The notes under the pieces are model-generated. The model searched no databases. It was not told where the DNA came from and saw nothing but the letters and a program-made list of their open reading frames with translations. Positions 25,912-36,833 of a stretch of 64,000 bases of DNA are shown one piece after another (position 1 is the first letter of the stretch; the number at the start of each line of letters is the position of its first letter). Both the position numbers and the translations under genes were made by a program. Origin of the DNA: Ophiosphaerella korrae (taxonomy: Eukaryota > Ascomycota > Dothideomycetes > Pleosporales > Phaeosphaeriaceae); contig JALNQF010000110.1 of NCBI GenBank assembly GCA_028456385.1, forward strand, positions 1 to 64,000, read 5' to 3'.

Positions 25912-28900
25912 TAATAATACTTCTTTACTAATAGTCTAGAAATAATAATAATACGCTCCTTATAATAGGCTATAATAATAGAAGAAAATATATAGTTAAT
26001 AGTTAAACAAGACCTTATATAGAGCGTAAGCAGCGCGTAGCTAGGTTATGTACTAAGTACGCTAGTAATAATTAAAGAATATATTTATAAAGTAACTACT
26101 AGACGCGACAAATTAGCCTAACTACGTATACTCTACGCCCTAGAAGATAAGATTATACGTCTAGAATAAGAATAAACTACTCCTTACGCTATAACCCCTA
26201 AAAATAACTCTAAAGTTACTATTATTACCTCTTAAAAGCGTAATATAGACTCCTTAGTTAATAATATACGTGTAAAGCGTATACTTTACCTTAAAGAGCC
26301 TATAGTATATAAAAGTAAATCTCTAAAGAAATACTAAGAGTACTATTACTTATATAAAATAGTATTTTACCTTATACTCTAGAACTTTAAAGTAGAAAAA
26401 GATAAAGTCTTTTAAGCTATATAATACCTTAAAAGAGACTTACGTAAATAATAGTATACGTATATTAAGCGTAATCTAAATATAGATAAACTTCTTACTT
26501 AGGAGTACTTTAAAAAGTACTTACTAAACCTACTCTTTAACTTTATTAACTATAGCCTAGAGGTAGTAATAGTGTATACTATAGCTACTTAATATAAAGA
26601 ATAAAGTATAAGATTTTTTACTAGATATCTAGATATCTTTAAAGACTAGCTTCTTAAGTATATAGAAGAATAAAAGATTTAGTACTTCTTTTTAAAACTA
26701 TAGCCTAAACTATAAAAGGTAATTACTAACTATTATTAGGTCCTAGTAATAAGAGAAGACCTTATTACCTTAAGCTTAATACTTAAGTATAACTTATATA
26801 ATATAATAAAATTACAAGAGCTTTATATAAATAGTATAAGTAAAAAAAACTTAAAAAAGGCCTAAATATAAGAGGATATAAAGAACTCCTAAAACAAGTT
26901 AGTAGATAAGTCTACTATTAAATACTTTAAGTACTATAAAAAGAGATACTATACTAGTAAGTACTATAATAGTAACTCTAACTATATTCTAGTCTATATA
27001 AACTAAATAAGAAAAGGCCTAGCCTTATTATTAGCTCTAAGATAGTAAGGCGTAGATTAATTAATATCTTATTAGGTATATAGCGTATATATAGTATAGC
27101 TTTAGGCTTAGAGCTAGAAATAAAGCTTTAAGTTATTCTAGACTCTTAAGTAGATATTAGTCTTATTAGTTAGTAGACTATAGTAGAAATAGGACTAAAA
27201 CTAATCTAAGATACTAAGCTCCTTAGACTAGGCTAGATAGAGGCGTAAAAGTAAAACACTTATACTACTTATAAGCTTTAAGTACGCCTTACTAATAATA
27301 ATAAAGTAATATATAAGTCTAAGATTATAGTATATAGAGTAGATAAAGAAAAAGTAGTATTTTTTCTTAGAAATCTTTTTCTTAAATAAGAAAAGATATA
27401 ACTTAACTATAGATTGTAAATATAGTGTTAAAGATATACCTCTATTACCTAAGTATAGTTATATATAACTAAAGAATTTATAAAGGCTTTAGGAGAAATA
27501 TAAGTAAAACTATACTTACTAAGAGTACTTAAAGCTAATATAATTAACTTAGAATATAATATACGTATCTACGCTATACTTATAGTATAGGAGTTACGTA
27601 TTCTAGACGCTTTATTAGAATACTATAACGTATTTAATAATATTACTATATAGATACTACTTTACCTAAAGAACTCTAATTACGTAATCTTATTAATAGA
27701 AAGAAAGGAACTTCCTTATAAGCTACTCTATAATCTCTCTATATATAAGCTTAAAGTACTTTATACGTATATAGAGAATATACTCTATAAAGGCTAGATA
27801 TATTATAGTAATAGTTTAGTAAGAGTACCTATCCTTTTTATTCTAAAGAAGGATAGAGCCCTATACCTCTATATTAACTACTATAGCCTAAACTTAGTTA
27901 TAGTAAAAGATTAGTACTTACTCCTACTAATTAGAAAGATACTAGACTACTTATTAGGCGTATAATACTATACTACCTTAGATCTTAAAGATACCTACTA
28001 TAGGATTAGAATTAAATTAAGAGATAAGTAGAAAACTACTTTCTATACTTACTATAAGTATTTTAAATACCTAGTAATACCTTTTAAGCTAACTAATACT
28101 CCTACTAGTTTTTAAGCGTATATTAACAAGGCGCTTAGTAGACTCCTAGATTATATCTATATAGTATACCTTAATAATATACTTATATATACCTATAGTA
28201 ATAACGTTACGCTATACTAGTATACTATCTACTCTATACTAGTAGCGCTAAAAAGAGTAGAACTCTTTATAAACCTAAAGAAATATACCTTTATATTTAA
28301 TAAAGTATATTTTCTAGGCTTTATTATTATAAGGCGTAGTATATATTCTAAACCTAAGTATATTAAGACTATTATATAATAGCTAGAGCCTATAAGTATT
28401 AAAGAACTATAGTTATTTCTAGGTTTTATAAACTTTTACTAAAGATTTATTAAAAGATATACTTATAAAATAGCCTCTCTTATAAACTTATTAAAAGAGA
28501 AGTAAGAATTCTATTAGCTTAGTATAGTATAAAAAGCTTTTAAATAACTTAAAGTATACTTTATAAGTACGCCTATCTTATACTACTATAACTTAGCGCT
28601 ATTTATTTACTTAGAGATAGATACGTTAACCTTTATAATCTCTAGGATCTTATCCTAACTCTACTTAGATAGAAAATAGTATCTAGTTACTTTTACTTCT
28701 AAAAAACTATAAAAAGTAGAATTAAACTATAAAATATATAATACTAAACTTTTTACTATTATTTATAGTTTTAAATAGAAGAGATACTACTTTAAAAGTA
28801 TATAGTATATAATTTAAGTACTTATAGATTATAATAACTTATACTTAATACGTACTATATATAAGCTAAACTTACGCTAAGTACGCTAGGCTATATACTT

Positions 28901-30939
28901 AAGAGCTTTTAATTTTAAAGTAAAATACTAAGCTAGTAAGCTAAATTCTATAGATAGCTCTTTAAGAAGATATAACTACAAGTAAGAGAACCTATTACTA
29001 GTACGCTTATTACTTACTCTCTAAGAAAAATTATAACTAGCGAGCTTAATAGCTAGAGTAGAGATAACTAGTAAAGTAAAAAAATCTATAACTAAGCTAA
29101 GCTTAGAAAGTATATATAAGATATATAGTACTAGAGACTATAGCGCTAAAAAGACTCTTACTACTAGCGCTATAGAATATATACTATACGTACTATACTT
29201 AATAGCTAAAAAGTTAGTTAGTAGTAAACTTATATTAGTAAAGTCTAAAGCCTTTCTAATAACTTTATATAAACTATAGTAAAGGGATACCTTTATATAA
29301 GTATAAGTAGAGAGTTTAATAAAAGTTAAAAGTACTTAATATAGTAGTAAAGTGTAAGTATAGTACTTAGATAATAAGGAAGTCCTAAGATATAAAGGTA
29401 GAGTATACGTTCTAGAAGAACTTACTATTAAGTAAGAAATTCTACTCTAGTATTATAATTTATATATAGCTAGCTACTTTAGTATATATAGAATACTTAA
29501 GCTAATTATAAGATACTATTACTAGCTATTAATAGAGTAAGACGTTTAGGAATATATAAAGACTTACGTAATATACTAGTAAAGTAAAGTACTAAAGTAT
29601 AAGTAGTATAAAGAATTATCTCTTTTACTAATCCTAAGTAATATCTTTAAAGAAGTCTCTCTAGACTTTATTATAGGCCTCTTACCTTTAAAGGATAGCT
29701 TAAAGTATATATATAATATAATACTAGTAATAGTAGACTACTTATCTAAGATAGCTATCTATATCCTAGTACTTAAAAAGTAAGACGTATAATAGTTTAT
29801 AGAAGTATACTTTAATAATATTATCTTAAACTATAAGATATAAAAAGGTATTATATTAAACTAAAAGTTAATCTTTACTTTAAAATTTTAAGTAGAAATA
29901 TACTACTAACTATAAGTAAAGCGTAAGCTAAGTATAGCTTTCTACTTATAGACTAATAAGTAAACTAAATAATAAAATTAGACTCTAGAATAGTATTTAA
30001 GAATCTTTATAATAGAGAATTAAGATAATTAAGTTACTTTACTAAAAATAGTATAATTTATATATAATAACTTAATTTATAAAAAAATAAAGATAATACC
30101 TTTTTATACTATACTAGGTAAATACCTAATTTTTATATACTTACTTAAAGATAATAAGCTAGAAAAAGAAGTACTAAACGCTATTTAAAGAGTAAAGTAT
30201 ATATATAGCGTATAAGTAATACTTATAAAGTTTCTATAGAAAGTATAAGTATATTAAGTATAGTACTATAATAATAAATATAAACTAGAAGTCTTTAGAA
30301 AAAGAGAGCTAGTCTTACTAAGTATAAAGAACTTAAGCTTTACTTACTAACTATATAAGAAGCTATTAGATAAGTTTATTAGACTATTTTAAGTATAAGA
30401 TATAGTAAGAACGTAGGTATACTACTTACTACTACTACTCTACTATTATATTTATAATATATTTTATATTTCTCTTTTTAAAAGATAGAAATCTTAATTA
30501 AGTATAAAAAATAATACCTAACTACTTAAAGTAATAGAGGAAGGAGAAGAAGTATAAGAAGTTAAAAAAATACTAAAGAAATATGAAAAGAAAAGATAAC
30601 TAGAGTATTTCTTTAGATAGAAAAGATATAATAAATCCTAGGATATATAGACTCTTACTATAGATTTTAAAGATATAGATAAACTACTTAAAGATTTTAA
30701 TTTAGCTTAAAGTACTTTATAATTAAAATATATATAGAAAATATAATTTACGTACTTAAAATATACTTATAAAGTAAGTAGTATAATCTAACTTTTAGCT
30801 CTATAGCTAAGTATCTATATATATAAAAAATAAATAATTATACTATAAACTATTTCTTCTCTACTTATTAGATAAACCTAAACTACTTTCTACTTATATC
30901 TTACTTACTTTTTAAAAGTAGAACGTCTTAACCTTTTAC

Positions 30940-31790
30940 TTTATTTTCTTCTTTTTTTTTTTTTCTTCTTCTTCTTCTTCTACTTCTTCTTCTTCTACTA
31001 CCTCTTCTTTACTTCTATTCTCTTCTTCCTCTTCTTCTTTACTACTATCTTTATTATTATCTTCTTTATTATTAACTTATTCTATAGAAAAGTAGCTATA
31101 GTAAGCCTAAAAAGTAGTTAGTATACGCTATATAAGTATAGTATAAGTAAATATATAATATAGTAAAGGTAGCCTAAAATCTCTATTAATACTCTAACTA
31201 AACCCTACTACTAGGCTATAAGGCTACGCTATTTAGTTAAAATAAGCTCTAAAAATTAAGGCGTAGTTATAGGCGTTTAAGTAAGTACTCCTAAAGGAGT
31301 ACTACTATAAGTAGTAAAGTGCTTATAGTTTAATAGCTCTAAGTTAAAGGTACGCTAGGTATAAGTAAGCTTAATACTAGTATAGCGTACCTCTAAGTTA
31401 GTCTTAAGAGTACTAGTATTAGATATAGTAGTATTATACGTATTATAAAGCTTATAAAGATAATTAACGTACCTATTAAGTATAAGAAGTACCTATTTAT
31501 ATTAGTTAAAGCGTATACAAAGAGTATATATTATAGTTACTAAGGCGTAGCTACTATAATTACTAGAAGAATAATACTAGTAGTAATATTCTTCTAGCTT
31601 ATTATATACTTCTTTCTAGTTAATAATACTTTAAGTATAGTATAAGTAAGTAGTATATAAAGTATTATAGTTAGTATACTTAGTATCTATACTCTACTTA
31701 AAAGGCTAAGCTTAATAGATATTACTTTTCTTAATAAACTTTAGGTAAAGATAGTAAACTATAGTAATAATTACTAAACGTATACTACGT
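30940..31790 (-). other. possible antisense coding region of copy C
   Basis: Counterpart of 2880-3730 in copy A: opposite strand to pol, between chromodomain and 3' LTR, protein-like when RIP stops are discounted. It ends in a Lys/Glu-rich tail encoded by the long pyrimidine run on the plus strand (about 30,945-31,070). Product unrecognised; no intact frame. Confidence 0.35.
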
Positions 31791-32076
31791 ATATATTAAG
31801 TATATACTATAGTTAATAAGAAGATAAGTAAAATAATTATAAAAGAAAAATATTTTTTATATAAGGTCTACTAAGAGTAAACGTAATTACGTAAGTAATA
31901 ATCTTTTACTTATTATTAAAATATAAATAGAATATTATATATAAGTATAATAATAATAATACGCCTAATACATAGGTATAGCGCGTAAGGTACGTAAACA
32001 CTCTTTTCTCTATTTTTCTAAAGGTTTAGGGTTTTTATTAAGGTTGCACTTTAAAAAGCTAGTAAAAATACTAGCT

Positions 32077-32087
32077 AAAGGGGGAGG
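32077..32087 (+). other. polypurine tract of copy C
   Basis: AAAGGGGGAGG lies four bases before the 3' LTR. This is the usual position and composition of the plus-strand primer for reverse transcription, and it survived RIP because it contains no CpA/TpG steps. Confidence 0.8.
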
Positions 32088-32090
32088 CTC

Positions 32091-32368
32091 TATAACAAGG
32101 GTTTATTAAACACTTAAGACTTTTGTAAACCCTAGTATAAGTTAGGAGTAAGGCTAATATACTAAAGATTATAATATTATATAGTTATAATCTAAAGTAA
32201 GGCTAGTATACTATATAGGCGTATAAAAGGCTTAATACTTATAAAGAGAGTAAAGTAAGTATTATTCTCTCTTAGATACTAGTAGTACTATTAAATACTA
32301 TCTATTATCCCTTTACTATCTCCTATAGCCTATAGTAAGTACTATTGTTTTCTAGCTACCTCTTAATA
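32091..32368 (+). repeat. copy C 3' LTR
   Basis: 278-bp partner of 25634-25911, followed directly by the TTAGA duplication. Confidence 0.93.
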
Positions 32369-32541
32369 TTAGATTACTTCTAATACTTCCTTTAATACTA
32401 TATATCTTAGATATAATCTTAATATCTTAAAGTAGCTAGTACTAACGTAGGATAAGGTAGAATTTCGATAAAGCTTATAGGTCCTAAGAAAACTTACTAG
32501 TAGATAGTTAGTAACTAATTAATAAATAAACTATACCTCTT

Positions 32542-32818
32542 TATTAAAGAGTAGCTAGAAGACAATAATACTTGCTAAAGGCTATAGGAGATAGTAAAGG
32601 GATAATAGATAGTATTTAATAGTATAACTAGTATCTAAGAGAGAATAATACTTACTTTACTCTCTTCGCAAGTATCGAGCTTTTTATACGCCTATATAGC
32701 GTATCTACTCTACTTTAGACTATAACTATACAACGTTATAATCTTTAGTGTATTAGCCCGCCCCTAACTCGTACTAGAGTTTACGAGAGTCTCGAGTATT
32801 CTAAGAACCTTTATTATA
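32542..32818 (-). repeat. solo LTR 1 of the chromovirus family
   Basis: 277-bp LTR of the A/C family, reversed relative to C, flanked by CTCTT on both sides (32537-32541 and 32819-32823) with no internal sequence. That is the footprint of LTR-LTR recombination after a full insertion. It interrupts NLR1 between the REELD and EV.FIH segments. Confidence 0.93.
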
Positions 32819-33039
32819 CTCTTAATCTAACTCTTCTCTACCTAGCTTATATTTATAGATATTACGCGTCTAAAATTCTACTAGACCCCTTAATATATAC
32901 TTAACATACCTTTTAAATTACAGTAAGGTTTTACTCTAGTTTATATAATGCTAAATATTAAAAATAGTTGTAGTAGTTATATCTTTATTAGTAGCAAGAA
33001 CCTCTCGAAGCTCCTACCTTAATAGGGGTCGTTTAGTAA

Positions 33040-33319
33040 TGTTATAAGGTAGCTAGAAGATAATAGTACTTGCTGTAGGCTACAGGAGATAGTGAAGGGA
33101 TAACAGATAGTATTTGATAGTACTACTAGTATCTAAGGGAGAATAATACTTGCCTTACTCTCTTCGCAAGTATCGAGCCTTTTATGCGCCTATGTAGCGC
33201 ATTAGCCCTGCTTTAGATTATAACTATACAATGTTATGATCTTTAGTGTATCGGCCCCGCCCCCTTAACTCGTACTAGAGTTTACAAGAGTCTCGAGTGT
33301 TTAGAGAACCTTCGTTACA
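33040..33319 (-). repeat. solo LTR 2 of the chromovirus family
   Basis: 280-bp LTR flanked by AGTAA (33035-33039 and 33320-33324). It is the least mutated member in the window: both ends keep the canonical TG...CA (TGTTATAAGG on the plus strand, TTCGTTACA at the other end). It interrupts the end of the NACHT domain of NLR1. Confidence 0.95.
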
Positions 33320-34060
33320 AGTAAAAAGAACCTATTAAAAGAGCTTAACTATCTAGTGTCTTTTAGCTTTAGTAAACCTGTGTAGAATGTTAGCGTATAG
33401 ACTATTAAGCGCTTGTAGTATAGATGTGATTATTTCGTATAGCTTCTCTACCCTTTTCCTAGTAGTATTTCTATTAATTACTAAAGTAGTAGCTAGCACC
33501 GCCTATTAAAATCCTCTTCGAGCTTTAGACAAGATAGCTTCCTAGATTCTATTACGCTTCTATTTAGGCTTTATTCCTTTTAGCTGTTTCTAAATTACTA
33601 ATTAGATGTCTTTTTGATTTTAATTTTCGACAGTAATTATTAGGGTAATGTTAATACTAAGAATAGGGTAGTGTCTAGAAGAAATACATATCTTAACTTA
33701 AGATTCCTCCCTCTTAATATCTTCTATAAGGTCTTTAAAGTATATTAGTAAGGATTTAGCAGCTTTTTCTCTACACTTATCGAGTACGTTAATAAAGATA
33801 ACAACAGACTAGTCCTTTGACCCTGCCGTTAGAATAATAGATAAAAAGTCTTGAAGTTCTTTGTCGGTTCACTCCTATCTGTTGGCCGTGTAAGCACCTA
33901 GCCGTTCTTCCTGGTCCTTAAACATCCGGGTGAGCTAAGAAAGGTATTTTGGGAAGTATTTAAGCATTGAATTTAGTAACGCACGGTATACACCCAACTG
34001 TATCTTTTGTAGATTCGTTCCTTGGCAATCAGAAACGCGAATCTAATATAATGGACCATA

Positions 34061-35182
34061 GGCGCTGATTTTGCAGAGTCAAAGTCTAACAAAAGCACTA
34101 AAAGCGATGATTTTAGCATTGCCAAAATTGCGCAAGCACTTCTGTAGTGACTAAAGGCGCAGGTAGCATGCTTACGGTGCAACGGTGAGGTTGCATACTT
34201 GGAAATTACGGCACTTTGGTACCTAGACAGAAACATCTTTTGCTATAAGCCTGCTCTGTGTTCTTCTAGTAGATTCAGCAAATGCGAGCTTCATCGAACC
34301 ATGTTAGTCAGTATCCCTTTGTCTGCACTTCTAGCTTTTGCCTCCGCCAATCAAAAACAACCCTAGACAGTTTACTAGCGGATCAACGAATTTTCAAATT
34401 GGTACTGTGATATTGTTTGACGGTAAGAGATGTCACATATTGAGCATAGAGAATTAGTTTGTTCAGAATCTTTAGCGTTAATCAACTGGCGCACTAATAA
34501 CTTGCATATGACGGCTACTATATGGGGTAACCCTAGCTGTATCGTTTTATCCTTGTCCATACCGGATGTGGGGGAAATCGTGTCTTTTCTCAGCCATCGA
34601 TGATCCCATTTGAAGCAAGATCCAGTGGTCATATGCTGTCAACTCTTGCGGCAAATACAAGAGATGGTGTATTGATTGATCTGGCTCAGCTTAATCAAAC
34701 ACAGCCCTATTCACCAAGCCTGGGGTGGAGGCAAAATGTACTCCAAAGAATAGTTTCCGCGCTTGTTCGATGCGTTGGTGTAATACTAGTCTAACCTAAA
34801 CGAAGAATCTAAACACGAATTTGATGTTGCAGCCTTTCTCTGCTAATAAATTGACTATTGGAACCATATTAAACGCAACGTAGTTAAATCTAGAAGAATC
34901 ATCATCCTCATTTGATTCTTTCTATTCCATACTTACACCATCCGACTCTACCAACTTGCAAACTAGCGCTTATATGATTAGTAGTCAGGTCGTTCCTGAG
35001 ATTCCCAAGTTTATTTCACTTTGTTTCAAATTTTTGTCTAAACTTGTTTTGAATATTTTGGGTGGTATTGGTGCGCGGCGTCTTTCGTTCCTTCGACTTC
35101 CATATACCATGAAATCTGGTCAATCATATTCTCCCCAAATGAACCAAAGAAACTTGAATCTATTGTTGTTTGATTCCTAGGA
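34061..35182. other. no recognisable gene
   Basis: GC returns to normal here. Only short, unconvincing open frames exist (none above about 90 codons). The missing N-terminus and P-loop of NLR1 should lie here, but I could not identify them; they may be deleted or too diverged to see. Confidence 0.5.
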
Positions 35183-35321
35183 CTATACGTGGAGTAGGTA
35201 TTCCGAGAATAAGCCAGCAATAATGCAACCACTCACGCTCCAGAAGTAGCTTATTGGCGACCATAGATGCAAGACATACTGTCGTACCGCCCACCCCAAC
35301 TATATAATAGATTAGGCCCAT
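35183..35321 (-). pseudogene. truncated duplicate of the 3' end of the UbiA gene
   Basis: Closely matches 42628-42807, the last about 60 codons of the UbiA prenyltransferase, in the same orientation. A 41-bp internal deletion (180 bp in the parent, 139 bp here) breaks the frame, and the stop and neighbouring bases are altered. The flanking sequences of the two copies do not match. It cannot encode a functional enzyme. Confidence 0.85.
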
Positions 35322-35389
35322 TGGCTATGCTGTTTTCTTATCACGCCCGGCCGCTGCTTTAAAAATAATTGACTTACACCGTCTTCTTG

Positions 35390-36375
35390 CTAGACATCAT
35401 TCTCGCTGAGTCCTATGACCTCTAGCCGCCATGTTGTGAGGGCTTCGTGAGATGACATCGTATTGGGATGTTGAGGACCTAGGACTGCTACCCCAAGCGT
35501 ATAGCAGTCCTCCATTAGAGTAATCGCTCTGCCTGTAGAGCCCTGACCCTTTAATGTAAATGCGAGGTTGTCCATGCTGCTTAGCATGTCTGGATGCTCG
35601 TCCCCAAGTACCTTCTTGAACGTCTCTATCACTTGCACAAACATCCGTCACTATGCAGCGTCATAGTACATTTCCATACCCGGTTCATCCTATCCCTGCC
35701 CTCTTGTTCAGTGAGGCTATGTGATAGAGCATACTTAGCATGCGGAAGTAATCGTCTCCACTTGCTTTTACTACCATGATTGTCATTTAGGAACACCCGG
35801 AGAAGCCATATAGTCATATTGTGGATACAACGGTCTAGCTACTCCTGCTTTTATAACCACTCCCGCAGAGCACGATGTACTAGTTGGTGGAAATCGGGTG
35901 CAGACTCGGCAGGTCGTTTTGTAACAAGCGAGTAGCCATTGAAAGTTTTAATCGCGTTTTCCCTTCCACGATGCGGGGATGCTTCGAGAAGATCGAGCAG
36001 GATGTCTTTTCGGTCTACGCAGGCCGCAAGGAATAGATAGCCGATCGCCGCGGCGGATCTGGTCCAATGACACGAGTAGTGTGGTAGCTACAAGGCTTTT
36101 TGTACCGTAGTCTTGCAGCTTACCCCGGACAATTCGCTACTACGCTCGAGAGCTTTCCCCTTTTGGCTAACTAAATATGATCGGTAGTTCTGCAGCGCGA
36201 TGTTTCTGGGATTGGCATAGGCTACTACTTGGACAATTGCTAGGGGAAGGTGTGATAGCTCTTTTAGTAAACGTTTTGCCTCCTGCCGCTCACTTCTTAA
36301 AATCTGCAAAACCAAGGGTGGCTCAGCGCAAAATGAAATTTCGTTACCCACTGAGCCCTTGACTGTGCGCAATTC
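35390..36375 (-). pseudogene. NB-ARC/TPR NLR remnant (NLR2)
   Basis: Right to left: a segment typical of the C-terminal NB-ARC region (KELSHLPLAIVQVVAYAN, about 36,290-36,240), a winged-helix-like part (FLAACVDRKDILLDLLEAS and LVHRALREWL, about 36,030-35,850), then kinesin-light-chain-type tetratricopeptide units (VLGDEHPDMLSSMDNLAFTL and VLGPQHPNTMSS, 35,640-35,400), ending in TAG at 35390-35392. The pieces lie in different frames with several stops, and the TPR array has shrunk to about two units. The P-loop half of NB-ARC is missing. A dead member of the fungal NB-ARC-TPR receptors. Confidence 0.8.
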
Positions 36376-36833
36376 GAGGCAGACTGCGTAGGACGCGAGC
36401 GATTAGCCCTACAGCCCTCAACAAAGGGTTCTAGATTCTTTCGTATGCTAGCGCAACCTAGTTACAACAGCTGAAGCACGGCTAATTCCGCTAGCCCCTA
36501 CTCCACTTTGCAGTCGCAGCTCTCGCTCGCATACTATTTGATGAGTTCAACCAACGCGTTGATTCTAGACTAGATAGGACGTTCACATTGTGTGGTCCTT
36601 GCAAATCGCCGGAAAATGTTGGTTTGATCCGGGGCGACTATGAGCGATAGTAAGCTTTCGCCTATGCACTCTATCAAGCCTGGCGGGGTATGCAGCTGAA
36701 CATTCTCGTATGACCAACGCCACAGGAAGTCCATGGCATAGCTGTACCATCGATTCGTGTATGATGCCGTCTGGGGGCCGTGATCGAACTCGGATAAAAG
36801 TACTTGTCTGCCCCTCCATTCGTACATATCGTA
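36376..36833. other. no recognisable gene
   Basis: Between the NLR2 remnant and the HET gene. Two overlapping minus-strand frames of about 80 codons (36,570-36,827) compete for the same DNA, and neither resembles a family I know. It presumably holds lost N-terminal NLR2 sequence and the HET promoter. Confidence 0.45.

Larger units (their letters stand above)
25634..32368 (+). mobile_element. Ty3/gypsy chromovirus, copy C, full length
   Basis: 6,735-bp element with 278-bp LTRs and target duplication TTAGA (25629-25633 and 32369-32373). On the plus strand the RIP-mutated gag (about 26,100-26,990) ends in one zinc knuckle with Cys turned to Tyr (26,930-26,980). It is followed by protease with an LDSQ.DIS.I version of the DSG/DTG site (about 27,125-27,190), reverse transcriptase (about 27,850-28,400, catalytic box as YLNNILIY), RNase H, integrase (about 29,400-30,200) and a C-terminal chromodomain (about 30,545-30,715, EYFFRQKRYN from an EYLVRWKGY-like motif). 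Many TAG/TAA codons make it dead. It interrupts NLR1 and is the uninterrupted reference for copy A. Confidence 0.92.
24214..34060 (-). pseudogene. NACHT-ankyrin NLR pseudogene (NLR1), split by three LTR-family insertions
   Basis: A fungal NLR read from right to left. 34,060-33,320 carries the NACHT ATPase, including a VYRALLNSMLKYFPKYL segment and a degraded Walker B (VVIFINVLDKC, from a VVIFIDALDEC-type motif). 33,034-32,824 and 32,536-32,374 carry the winged-helix/arm region (VEF.TRNIY, EV.FIH). 25,628-24,214 carries linker and ankyrin repeats. Removing the two solo LTRs and copy C, each with one duplication copy, leaves one continuous frame whose stops are nearly all TAG/TAA where CAG, CAA or TGG is expected, the RIP signature. 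The first stops lie at tryptophan-like positions (R.E.TDKELQ). The N-terminal effector domain and the P-loop were not identified; the right end is approximate. NLRs of this kind act in non-self recognition and programmed cell death. Confidence 0.8.

Noticed and set aside
1..34000. AT-rich block as a centromere, mitochondrial insert or telomere-proximal tract
   Set aside because: Almost all of it is explained by identifiable RIP-mutated transposons and an NLR pseudogene; no telomere repeats and no mitochondrial gene motifs were seen.
35038..35232. 64-codon minus-strand frame overlapping the UbiA fragment
   Set aside because: Starts from a non-ATG codon and runs across the boundary of the duplicated UbiA segment; no resemblance to any family.
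36570..36827. N-terminal exon of NLR2 (85-codon minus frame)
   Set aside because: A competing frame of similar length covers the same DNA and neither resembles an NLR N-terminal domain.
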